Shown here: positions 46,317 to 57,223 of the stretch, in pieces
How the letters are laid out: every line of letters begins with the position of its first letter
How positions within the stretch are numbered: the first letter of the stretch is position 1
Origin: Asterias amurensis
Lineage: Eukaryota > Echinodermata > Asteroidea > Forcipulatida > Asteriidae
Direction: 5' to 3'
Length of the DNA: 64,000 bases
Assembly: GCF_032118995.1 (NCBI RefSeq)
Contig: NC_092651.1
Coordinates: 25,900,349 to 25,964,348 of the forward strand
Notes under the pieces: generated by a model
The model's database searches: none
Seen by the model: the letters and a program-made list of their open reading frames with translations, nothing else
What the model was told of the DNA's origin: nothing
Program-made: the position numbers and the translations under genes

Positions 46317-49300
46317 ATGTCTTGGTTTTTCAGTCCGTCTAAGAGCAACCTTCCCCCCATCACGCCCCTTCAAGAACAACGAAGCAAACAAATTGAATCA
46401 CTCCGAGCACTCAATCCAAAGTAAGTCTCTCTTCCTCTGTGCTGTACACAGAAACAAAGGCCTAGTCCTCGGGCGTTTTCAAAAAAACACGGTTTGTGCT
46501 TGGGCTCCATCCACCTGTTTGAAGCCCCTTTAAAGGCACAGGACACTATTGGTAATTACTCAAAATAATCGTCAACAAAAAACCTTACTTGGTAACAAGC
46601 AATGGAGAGCTGTTGATAGTATAAAACATTGTGAGAAACGGCTCCCTCTGAAGAAACGTAGTTTTCGAGAAAGAAGTAATTTTCCATGAATTTGATTTTG
46701 ATACCTCAGATTTAGAATTTGAGGTCTCGAAATCAAGCATCTAACATGTCTAAAGGCACACAACTTCGTGTGAAAAGGGTATTTTTTCTTTCAGTATTAT
46801 CTCGCAACTTCGGCGACCAATTGAGCTCAAGTTTTCACACATTTGCTATTTTATGCATGTTGAGATACACCGCGACTGGTCTTTGACAATTACCAGTGGT
46901 GTCCACTGCCTTTAACTGCAAGTTAATGTTGTTACTCTAAATCTGAATAAACTCCTCAATGCATCAAACAATCTTCTCTTATACAGTGTGGTGGAACTCA
47001 AGAGAGATGTGGATTACCGAGTTACATTCAGCATCGGCTCTGGAACAACCAACATTGCTCTTCATATGTAAGTTTTACTTATTATAAGACACAAACTGCT
47101 TGTTTACAACATCGGGAGGGCCTACCAACAGACATGGACTCCTGTTGGCATTTGTCTTCATTTTAATTACTACACTTTTATGATACAATCTTGTACGCGC
47201 TGAAAGTGTATCAATTTTGAGTGCGCACGGGTAACAGGTGCGTGACATGCTACATGGACGCTGAGCTCATGCGCGCGTTTAAATGCACAAAGAACAGCTA
47301 GCGTCCAATCATTTGCCTCCTTTGACCGCAGTGAAGGCGCTGAACAGACCATTATTTAAAAGAGTCACTGGTCTCAAAGATCAGTAATGTATTTAACAAA
47401 TTAGGTCTCTTAATTCAAACGTAGTCCCACATCTGGCAAGAAACACTGTATGTCACAGCGCCAGGAGCGTCACTGGGTGACGGACATAAGCGCTATATAA
47501 GAAGCCACAATTATTTTTATTATTATTATTATTATTATTTTTAGTAACATTTCACTTTGAAGTAATGTGGTTATGTAAAAAGGTAACAGGTTTAATGCCC
47601 CAACATTTGAATCTGAGACAGGTTGTGTATTCCTTTTATGGATTATTCTTCCTGTGTATTCGCTCTAGACTTTTGATGCGACCACCTTTTAAAAATGTAA
47701 TTTTCAGATGTTAGTGTTAATGTGTGAGATCTACATTTATAAAGGACTTGCTTTGAAACGCAACCTCAAAACTTATTTATTCTAACTAGTGTATTATATT
47801 TGCTATTGTTTGTGTGTAAAGGGCATTAATCATTTTTTTGAATTACACTTTATAAGAGTTGGTTTTATTATTATTTATTAAAACCAATCAAACGGTCCCA
47901 TAAAAGCAAAGGTATACTTTGCCTTGAAAAGTTGAAATTTGACTGAGACTTATCAGATGGAAATTTGCATCTGGGTAAAGAATATTATTTTTGGTATAAC
48001 CCTTACACCGATATGTGTTATAGCACTGTGTAATCAGTACTTGCCCAAGCTCTGTGAAAAACCCCCTCAGATTAATCAGAAATGCAATTCTTTTCTTTCT
48101 TCCAGAACCCTTCCCCCGCAGTTCCCCCAAGAGAAACCTCAAGTCAAGGTCTCCCCACCGTTAAGACATCCTTGGGTGAATAACACCTTAACCATCGTTG
48201 GATGTCCAGGTCTGAATAATGTAAGTCAATCACAGAGGACTACTCATGAATATTAAAGGCAGTGGACACTATTGGTAATTACTCAAAATAATTATAAGCA
48301 TAAAACCTTTCTTGGTGACGAGTAATGTGGAGAGGTTGATGGTATAAAACATTGTGAGAAATGGCTCCCTCTGAAGTGCCATAGTTTCCAAGAAAGAAGT
48401 AATTTTCCACGAATTTGATTTCGAGACCTCAGATTTAGAACTTGAGGTCTCGAAATCAACCATCTAACATGTCTAAACGCACACAACTTCGTGTGACAAG
48501 GGTATTTTTTCTTTCATTATTATCTCGCAAGTTCGAGGACAGATTGAGCTCAAATTTTGACAGGTTTGTTATTTTATGCATATGTTGAGATACTTCAACT
48601 GTGAAGGCTAGCACCTCAGCATCTAATATTTTAAGGTACGCTTTCTACTATCATTATCTTCAAACGGTGTAGGTTTAATGTAAATCTGTGGACATTGTGT
48701 TTTGTGTTACAAAAAGTACCCAAATCCTTTAACCATCAGATTCCATGTGTATATCTCCACGATCTACTTTCTTTTTATCAATTCTTGCAAAGTTCTCGTT
48801 GTTGGCAAATCGAGTGTTTCTTCAGTGTTTCTCGAATGGAATATTTTTTTGTGCGTGGTTCATGAATGATTTTCACATTCATGTCAGCCATTTTAAATTC
48901 CCAAACTTCCCATGCGGTACTGAGTTGTGCAAGTTTCAAATCAACAACTTTTTAGAAACTAGTTGCAGGAAAAACTTTAGTCGGAAGTTCAGCAAACAAA
49001 ATGTTAAAGGAAATTTGTTATTACCCCTACTCCATCATATTTATTACAGTTAACAAGTTGTGGTATTTTGTAGTCGAGCATTCAAGTCTACTGAGCTCAA
49101 GCTCTAGTGTTTCTGATCAGCTGAGTGTGGGTTTGAGTCCTGGCATTGGCACTCGTATCCTTCCTTAGGATAAATGAAGACCCTTAACCATTATTGCTTT
49201 GTCCTGCGGATGGGACGTAAAGCTGTTGGTCCAGTGTGTTGTGTAATGCATGTAAAAATAATCCAGTTCACTTATTGTAAAGCACCCATAAGAGAGGGGT

Positions 49301-52300
49301 TCGCTCCGTTGTTTGTGGCAAGGGCTGCTAAATAGGCTGCAGCGCTTTGTTAACCCTTACAAGGTGCTAAATAAATCATTCTCATATTTCAACAAAACTT
49401 CAAAAACCTGTTGTAAAAAATAGTAATAATGCCTTGAGACAACTGTAGATAAAGTACCACATAAAAAACTACTGGTAGCTATTATTTTTTCTTATCGTTA
49501 AAAATGATATTAAGATAACCAATTTGTATTTTTATTTGTTGCCTGTATCAGTTTGGAGTGCAGACAGATTTGGGTCGCGTTATTCAGAGCATTATTCAAG
49601 AGATGAGAAACAATCCGCCATTTGTTTTCACCGCAGATCCGGTTCAGGCGTAAGTAACTATGGCAACGTACCATACACCACATTGTTCGGAGATATGTAT
49701 AAATATAATGTGATACTTTCTCTTTCAAAAAGTGAGGCCGTTAACAAATTGTTGCCGTTATACCAAGTGTCCTTTTGTTTGGTAGGTAGTTGCAACAGGT
49801 AATACCTTTTTGTGTTGTAAAAATTATGACAGCCTTAACCCTCAACAGTGGTTTGCTGGCTAAATGCCAGTTAAAAAAACCAAAGGACCGTGGTCACAGT
49901 TCTCTCCAAGTGATCTAGTTTTAATGTATGGACTACTTGTAAAAGCTGGTGGACTTGTGAAATAGGAAGCTTAGATTGGTCCTACTGAACAGTCAATGAT
50001 AAGTTGGGGGCAAACCATAGAGTTGTATATAAGAACTAGAGGGCGCACTGGTGATGCTTCTTGCACAAACGCGACGGGACCGCAAGATGACAAGCGTGTC
50101 ATTCTGCACGCGCGTCGAATATGAAATACACGTTTTTTTATTTTATTGAACGCTCATGCGATGCTGTTTGTTCAACTTACAAACACATGCTGTGAGATGG
50201 CTGTTTTGTCAACTTAGAAAATGGCCGCCTGCGTGCATACGGGGCGCGTATATGGGCCAGTGCGCCCTCTAGTTCTTATACATAACTCTATGGGGCAAAC
50301 CCTAAATGATCGCTTTGAGACGCCTGTTGGGTGTGATAAAGCGCTCTATAAGAACAACGTATTACTAATATTATAAGGTTAAACAACAACTTGTTCATAA
50401 ATACCTCAGACATTTTCGCTATTCCTATTGGTGGAGAGCGTGTCACATGGGGGTGTTTAAACGGTTGATAATGACCAGCTGGAGCTGTTTATATCCGATT
50501 GTTTTTGGAAACGTTTAGATGCATAGTACGTGCTAGTGTTGATGCAAGACGTTTCTCGCTACGGGCGAAGCGGGCACTGTTGGTGAGTTGGCCGCGCTGT
50601 GTGTGAAAGGAAAATGAGAAACGACTTGCACCAAGACTACGCGCACGAATATCCGAAAACTGTCTCAGTCATAAAAATGCAACACACGTACAGGGCTCAA
50701 GGACGTGGGAAAATGGATAAGTTTTACAGAGTTTCTTACTTTATTACGCCTTTTAACCAAAAAGGCATTTGTGAATGGGAATAAAAGAGTAATGGCTCGG
50801 GCCTTTATGGCATGGCCATGACCCTGCCGGTTTTAAACGACAGTTGAAGAACTTATCGCTACCCTTTTATTCCCTTATTTACAATCAATTGTGCTCAGAT
50901 ATACATGGGTGCTTCAGAACTACTTAACCAATGTGTTACATTGATTTCATATTCAGCATGTTTCATTGAGCTCCTTTGGTACACAAATTGTCTGCACATG
51001 GGGAAACAATTTTCATGAGGAAACATTTGCTTTATCCGTATTTTCCAGAAATGCAGGCACGATGTATCAATCATATGCCTCGCCCACCTCATTAGCCTCG
51101 CCTACTCAGCTTCCGGTAGCCAATCAGCAACCTGCTGGAGGGTATAGACCCGCCCCCTCTGGGCTAGCGGGAGGAGGGATCCTTCTTCAGGGGAATCAGC
51201 CTCCATCAACATCGCTGATCGCCACCCAACCGTCTCATCTACCAGGTGAACAAAACTTTGTGAACAAAAACTTTTCCTAACAACATTATGGTTTTAAAGG
51301 CAGTGGACACTATTGGTAATTACTCAAAATAATTATTTGCATAAAACCCTTCTTGGTGACGAGTAATGGGGAGAGGTTGATGGTAAAAAACATTGTGAGA
51401 AATGGCTCCCTCTGAAGTGCCATAGTTTTCGAGAAAGAAGTAATTTTCCACGAATTTGATTTCAAGACCTCAGATTTAGAACTTGAGGTCTCGAAATCAA
51501 CCATCTAAACGTACACAACTGCGTGTGACAATGGTTATTTTTCTTTCATTATTATCTCGCAAGTTCGATGACCGCTTGAGCTCAAATTTTCACAGGTTTG
51601 TTATTTTATGCGTATGTTGAGATACATCAACTGTGAAGGCTAGTCTTTGACAATTACCAATAGTGTCCACTGCCTTTAAAGGCAAAGTACACCTTTGGAT
51701 TGTGGAACCGTTTGAATGTTTTAAAGACACAGGACACCTTAGGTATTTGTCAAAGACCAGTCTTCTCACTTGGTGTATCTTAACCTATGCATAAAATAAC
51801 AAACCTGTGAAAATTTGAGCTCAATTGGTGGTCGAATGTACAAGATAATGGAAAAAAAAACATCCATTGTCACACAAAGTTGTGTGCTTTCAGATGCTTG
51901 ACTTCGGGACCTCAAAATCTAATTCTGAGGTCTCAAAATCAAATTTGTGGAAAATTGTTTATTCTCTAAAACTATGTTATAGTTATGTACTTCATAGGGA
52001 GCCGTTTCTCACAATGTTTTATACTATCAACCTGTTCCCATTACTCGTTACCAAGTAAGGTTTTATGCTAATAATTATTTTGAGTAATTACCAATACCTT
52101 TGTGTCCAATGCCTTTAAAGATAAAGTTTACATTTTGATTTTGGAACCGTTCTATTGTAAATGCAGATGTATACATACATGGTTAGTAGAGAGACATTGT
52201 GGACTTTCCTCACATGTTGTCCTATGATCCATTTTAAAAACTTTTTTGTTATAAAAATATCCTGGGGCTAAGCCTACAATGTAATATTTCTAATGTTTTT

Positions 52301-55300
52301 CGTTACAAAAAAAATGCCCACAATGTAGCTCTTGTACGCCCAATAAAATTGACACGTGAAATTTTGAAAATCTTTTGAAGGGGATTAAGGCCAAATACCA
52401 GGGGCAACAGAGGCCACCTGTTGCCCCATGTAACTCCAGGCGTGTCATATTTTTCAAAATCCTGTGGGAAAAAAAATCCACACGAGATTTTACTTTTATT
52501 TCAGCCACATCAAACAGCACATATAACAGGATGGATAAAAACATTATATTACATAAAACAGCACAACAAAACTATTTAAAAGGATACAATAACAGAGAAA
52601 ACATGACAGAAAGTAAAATGATGAACAGATTTATTTGAACGGGATTCAGAGCTTGTTAGGTCTGGATTTCACAAAGAGCTAGGATTGATCTGAAGCACAA
52701 ATCGCACAAATCGTTTTGTGAAATCGACCCCAGGTCTAGTGACCAGACTCAAATTTTGACTAACTATGAAGGTTCACTCATGGTGTTGAATCATCCTCAC
52801 AGGTGCCATGTCGTCAGGGGCTCACCAGAAGGCTGAGATACGGAGCGTCAATAAAATCAACACCTTAGAATACCTCGGCGTTGAACCACTGGTCGCACCA
52901 ACAGGACTAGCGAATACTGGTTTGGTAAGTCATTTCAATGCTCAAGTTTTAAGACACATCTCCTCTCAATCATCCGTCAGTTTGTATGCACCCTAAGTTA
53001 TCGTCTTTTCTCATCAGTCTAGTGCCATGACCAGGACTCGAACCCATACCCAGGAACACAAAAGCTTTGGTTTCGTGCTCTTAGCCGCTTTTAAGAAGAA
53101 ATATTGCTTTGAAAAATCCCTGCTTAGCAATAATGAGCAGGATACCAGTCATGAATTGTACATGTGGTATGGTATTGTGGTTTACTAACATTATTCTAGT
53201 TAGCAAAGTTTTGTTTCGTTTATTAGCTTATTTATGTGCTTTATTAGCTCTATGAAATTGTGCCAAGGTTGTCGAACGGATAAAAGCACAGGACTCAAGC
53301 TCTGATGTTTCTGTTCAGCAGAGTGTGGGTTCGAGAGTCGTGACACTTGAGTCCTATAGCAAGAGACTTAACTATTATTGCTGCTTCCTTCAGATGGGAT
53401 GTAAAGCTGTAGGTCCTGTGTGTTGTGAAATGCAGGTAAAAGAACCCAGTGCACTTATCCTAAAGAGAAGAGGCTCGCCATGGTGTTCCTGGTTTAATCG
53501 GCAGCATATTGCGCCACAGCACCTTGTAAACCATTACATGGTGCTTTAAAGGAATAGATCTCATAACTCAAATGTAGTCCCATATATCCTGCAGGAAAAA
53601 CTGTATGTTAAAGCGCCAGGATTGTGACAGGGTGACAGATATGAGCATTATATAAGAAGCCGCTATTGTAGTTTTCTCTGTGTCTGCCTCTACAGGTACC
53701 AAGGACCTACAAGATGCCCGCTGTCTCACCAAGTTTCCTCAAGGAGTATTTGTCCTCGCTGAGTACGTCTCAGCTCAAGGAGATTCTAGCGGATGAAGAA
53801 GTCGAGCTCAAAGTCTTTTCTGAGTTACCTCAGGTCAAGAGGTTACTCACTGATCGACAGGAGCTGTACGACGTTTGCGAACATTTAGCTCGTGAGTATA
53901 AATTCTCATGGCTTTACCAACCAAAAGGACCTATAGTATTTTCCTGAAAACAAGCAGAGTGAACTGTTTAAAACGTCGAGACCACACCTGGGCCCAATTT
54001 CATGAATCTGCTTACCGTAAGCACAGAATCTTACGAAAGCAGGGAATTCTGTGCTTACGCCAAGCATATTTCACAGGTTAGCAATGAATTTTGGCATTCT
54101 ACGCTTACACATGTTACACAGCTAGCACAGAAATTCAGCGCTGCACAAGCTGCGGGACCCCGCGCGACGAAACTGGAAATAGATGGGGAGATTGACAAAA
54201 CGGGCTAGTGTATACGATTTCACAAAAGCACAGTAATTTGTGTTGTGACCTGGCTTCAGCTATGGCTACGGCTACAGCTATGGCTAGATTGTCACATCAT
54301 GCATTAAAGTATAGGGTGTCCTTAGTAACACCTTTAGCAACAGTCATAGCCGTAGATATAGCCGTTAAATTGGATATGGCCTTTGTGTCCAAATTTATGG
54401 CTAAGGCTGTGGCTATGGCTAAAAAGACCTATTCTTCACTGCAGCAAAATAGCCATAGCCATAGCCGAGAGTCACCTAGGAATCGACCATACTTGCCAGT
54501 CTTGTACCCTGACCATCCACTCTTTGCACTATGTACATTTTCAGACACGAGTCTGAGCTACCAGCCTGAGATTGAGAAGATGAAAGTCCAGCTGACTGAG
54601 AAGCTTCAGGAGAGAAATGATCTGAGGAATCGATTTGATATGAATTGCCTCAACCAGCAGAGCATTAGTGAGGTAAGGAATACATGTACTTGTTTAATCC
54701 TCCATTCATAAATACCCCAGACAGTTTCGCTACTCATATTGGTGGAGAACGGGTCATGTGGGGGCGTTTAAATGGTTGATTATGACCAGCTGGAGCTGTT
54801 TATAACCGGCTGGCTTCTGCGTGTCGGGCGCCTGCGTACGCCATTATTACCTTGCAGAACACGCAATTCATAGCCATTAGTAACAGCGGGTAATTCATTT
54901 CTAAGCACCCCAAATTTTGTCTGTTTTTTTTATAGCAATTTGATCCAAGACATATACTGGACAATCTGAAGGTAGCTGCTGCAGACGTTGAGCACGAGTC
55001 AGAGTCGAAGGCTGAGGCATTCCTCGAAGGGAAACTATCCCTGGAGGAATTCTTACCAGAATACAACGACTTAAGAAAGGTAAAATTTGGCACCTGAAAC
55101 GTTGCATGGTGGGAGTAGAATTAGGTGAGGTTTGCGGTAGTGTTGTGTGTGAATCTCTATCGAGTACAAGTGGTTGTGAAAAAATCGGCAGTTGTCGAAC
55201 TATGGTTCAGTTCAGAGCCAACACTACTCAAAAGAGATTTACTCATGGTGCTTCCACAAACCTTACCTCATTAAGAAAGGTCGAGAAATTTCCTTCAAAT

Positions 55301-56251
55301 TTAACTAACTGTTCTATCTGTGCTATAGTTGTGCCACTATTCACAACCCATGCAGTCCAGTGGTTTCAAATAGTTGGTCAACTTGCTGGATGCATTTGAC
55401 CACATGATATCATATTGCAGGCTGGCATAGGTTATCTACCCTCTGAAATCACAGTGGATTATATTGAATGGTCAGACGGTAGGAGGGTTGACTGTGGAGA
55501 CTTGATGATAGATGCATTCACCACATGTTATCATACTTCAGGCTGGCATAGTTTATCTTTCATTTCAAACCACAGTAGATTATTTTGAAGGGACAGACAG
55601 TAGGAGGGTTGACTGTCCTGTCAAGACTTTGTTATAGATAAGATGCATTCACCACATGATACTACGGCTTTAATCTATCATTCAAAACCACAAAGGATGA
55701 TATTGACTGGTCAGACAGTAGGAGGGTTGACTGTGTACAGTGTAGATGCATTCACCGTATGATATCTGATATACATGTAGCATGCTGATATATAGTTTAT
55801 CTGTTATCTAAAACCACAGTGGTTGATATTGAATGGTCAAACAGTGGGAGGGTTGACTGTGTACTGTGTATAATGTATTCACCACATGATGTCATATTGC
55901 AGGCTAGCATAGTTAATAATCCTCCGAAACCACAGTGGATGATATTGAATGAATATGCAGTAGATGGGTTTACCGTGTACTATAGATACATTCACAACAT
56001 ATGTTATAATACTGCAGGCTGGCAAAGTTAATCTATTCTTCGAAACCACAGTGGATTGTATTGAATGGTCAGATAGTAGGAGGGTTAATGTGCATTTATT
56101 TACATTCATGTCCATGTTCCATTCATGGTGAGTAGTATTTGAAATGATGTTTTTTTCTTTTTCTAATTTCTGTTGACAGACGATGCATTTACGAAGAGCA
56201 AAGGAGGAAAAACTAGACAACATGCTACGAGGTGGTGGGATCATAAAATGA
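46317..56251 (+). CDS. VPS37A: ESCRT-I subunit VPS37A (418 aa, 10 coding exons)
   Basis: Subunit of ESCRT-I; sorts ubiquitinated cargo into multivesicular endosomes and acts in autophagosome closure. Exons: 46317-46420, 46987-47067, 48106-48220, 49552-49649, 51049-51245, 52803-52924, 53696-53891, 54545-54672, 54936-55079, 56180-56251; all GT-AG, 1257 nt with stop (human 397 aa). It starts MSWFFSPSKSNLPPITPLQE. Residues 1 to about 135 form the UEV-like N-terminal domain that marks the 37A isoform (YRVTFSIGSGTTNIALHITL, PPQFPQEKPQVKVSPPLRHP, GRVIQSIIQEMRNNPPF). A Pro/Ser/Gln-rich linker follows (exons 5-6). From about residue 240 is the Mod(r) domain: SPSFLKEYLSSLSTSQLKEI, VELKVFSELPQVKRLLTDRQ, IEKMKVQLTEKLQERNDLR, FDPRHILDNLKVAAADVEHE, AEAFLEGKLSLEEFLPEY. 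It is divergent to CNOT7. Confidence 0.96.
46530..46915 (+). mobile_element. TTAA MITE family 1, copy 10
   Basis: TTTAAAGGCACAGGACAC at the left, GTGTCCACTGCCTTTAA at the right, full hairpin. VPS37A intron 1, ending 71 bp before exon 2. Confidence 0.92.
47395..47540 (+). repeat. SINE 3' end
   Basis: AAACGTAGTCCCACATCTGG, GCGCCAGGAGCGTCACTGGG and GCGCTATATAAGAAGCCAC, then (TTA)n. The same 3' end is seen at 53262-53672 and 62225-62534. Confidence 0.75.
48253..48612 (+). mobile_element. TTAA MITE family 1, copy 11 (right end missing)
   Basis: The left end TTAAAGGCAGTGGACAC and the hairpin are intact; it breaks off at GTGAAGGCTAG. It begins 32 bp after the VPS37A exon 3 donor. Confidence 0.9.
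49075..49375 (+). repeat. tRNA-derived SINE
   Basis: GAGCTCAAGCTCTAGTGTTTC, box B GTGGGTTTGAGTCCTGGC, GCGGATGGGACGTAAAGCTG and GTGTGTTGTGTAATGCATG. VPS37A intron 3. Confidence 0.75.
50017..50291. mobile_element. MITE with about 35-bp inverted ends and 10-bp flanking direct repeat
   Basis: ATAGAGTTGTATATAAGAAC and TAGAGGGCGCACTGG at the left mirror CCAGTGCGCCCTCTAGTTC and TTATACATAACTCTAT at the right. GGGGCAAACC flanks both sides (50007-50016 and 50292-50301). A 10-bp target duplication points to a Mutator-like parent. VPS37A intron 4. Confidence 0.88.
50390..50885. mobile_element. Non-autonomous element with ATAAATACC...GAATGGGAATAAAAG structure
   Basis: The left part CCTATTGGTGGAGAGCG, TTTAAACGGTTGATAATGAC and CAGCTGGAGCTGTTTATA is repeated at 54703-54830. 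The right part GGGAATAAAAGAGTAATGGC...ATCGCTACCCTTTTATTCCC matches 40106-40268. VPS37A intron 4. Confidence 0.6.
51294..51679 (+). mobile_element. TTAA MITE family 1, copy 12
   Basis: TTTAAAGGCAGTGGACAC at the left and GTGTCCACTGCCTTTAA at the right; near-consensus throughout. 48 bp after VPS37A exon 5. Confidence 0.95.
51721..52118 (-). mobile_element. TTAA MITE family 1, copy 13
   Basis: TTAAAGACACAGGACACC at the left, GTGTCCAATGCCTTTAA at the right. Opposite orientation to copy 12 and 41 bp away. About 40 bp of similar sequence flanks both sides (ending TGGAACCGTT). Confidence 0.9.
52667..52731. mobile_element. Tiny GATTTCACAAAG element
   Basis: GGATTTCACAAAGAGCTAGG and CGTTTTGTGAAATCGACCCC enclose about 30 bp. 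An internally deleted relative of 25844-26003. VPS37A intron 5. Confidence 0.55.
53262..53672 (+). repeat. Near full-length tRNA-derived SINE
   Basis: Head AAGCACAGGACTCAAGCTC with GTGTGGGTTCGAGAGTCG, body CAGATGGGATGTAAAGCTG, GCCACAGCACCTTGTAAACC, and 3' end GCGCCAGGATTGTGACAGGG then ATTATATAAGAAGCC. It ends 23 bp before VPS37A exon 7, inside the zone of its acceptor. Confidence 0.82.
53990..54150. mobile_element. GGCCCAATTTC-type short element
   Basis: TGGGCCCAATTTCATGAATCTG, then CTTACCGTAAGCACAGAATC and GCAGGGAATTCTGTGCTTAC. VPS37A intron 7. Confidence 0.55.
54240..54480. mobile_element. Foldback with GGCTATGGCT-type arms, copy 2
   Basis: CAGCTATGGCTACGGCTACAG at the left, ATAGCCATAGCCATAGCCGAG at the right; TAGCCGTAGATATAGCCG inside. 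Compare 2860-3125. VPS37A intron 7. Confidence 0.55.
54703..54850. mobile_element. Truncated copy of the 50390 element
   Basis: CATAAATACCCCAGACAG, ATTGGTGGAGAACGGGTCATG, TTATGACCAGCTGGAGCTG. VPS37A intron 8. Confidence 0.6.
55400..56098 (+). repeat. Degenerate tandem repeat, about 6 units of 105-130 bp
   Basis: Each unit has CCACATGATATCATATTGC, AGGCTGGCATAG, AAACCACAGTGGAT, ATTGAATGGTCAGACAGTAG and GAGGGTTGACTGT. Starts fall near 55402, 55520, 55650, 55755, 55882 and 55993. Last intron of VPS37A. Confidence 0.85.
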
Positions 56252-56638
56252 TCTTCTTGAAGCAACTTTTATTGACTGTTAGAAGACATATGATCATGAC
56301 CCATTACTCTGTTTTTTTCTTGAGAGTCACTGTTTTGTAAAAGAAACCGCAGTCATGAAATTTTGGCCTTGTTGAGGACTTGTTAATTTCAACTCTACTA
56401 GATGTAAAGTATACATATTTTAAAGAATATAACAGGCCGTAAAATAGGTGGGAAGGCCACAGAGTCCACGGTCTCTGCTCCCCACGACCTCTAGCTACCG
56501 TGCCGCTTCAACAGTTTCCTTATGACTTGTAAGATTTTCCAAAAGGAAGAACCCTTTGCAAAATGAATTTGCATTGCCCTCTCAAAGATGAAATTCCAGT
56601 CCCGATGTATTGACAAAACAAAACAGAGCCAAATTTAT

Positions 56639-56644
56639 AATAAA
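56639..56644 (+). terminator. Candidate poly(A) signal of VPS37A
   Basis: AATAAA about 390 nt after the stop codon, the first in the 3' flank. It sits in a short duplication of GCCAAATTTAT. Confidence 0.5.
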
Positions 56645-57223
56645 GCCAAATTTATTGTCGCTTTAAAAACTGAAAGTACACTGTTTTGTTAAGTTAGTTT
56701 CCATTCTTTTAAATTTATTTATTCAATAGTTTTTAGTATTCAGTAAACGAATACCAAAACTTAACCTGTGACAATTCTTTTCCAATTCTGTGGTCATAGT
56801 TTTGTTGAGAGTTTTATGCGCGTGCATTACGAGGTTTATTCAACTGCGGAAGCTAGTACTCATGCTTGTTTATACTTAATCAATTTTATGTCCTTTTATT
56901 TATATACACTGAAGTTTATTTTTTTTCCTTTTTATTTACATTTCCTTGTTGTGTAAATGCAAATACCTTTAAAACAAATATACATACGGGGCAAATGTAT
57001 TAGTTATCCCGGATGTCCACTCAAACCCAATTGGTGCTGAAATTCATGTATTTGCGCGTAGAAGCTCTTGTGTGAGATGATAACGTTTTTACAAAACAAC
57101 GGTTTTGCACGTAATGCACGTAAATTTGATAGCTTTTTGAAAGTCAAGACGAATAATGAGTAATAAATTAATCTTGAAAAAAAGGCAAAGAAATAATCCT
57201 CGTTATTAGACGTTTTTATTCAG

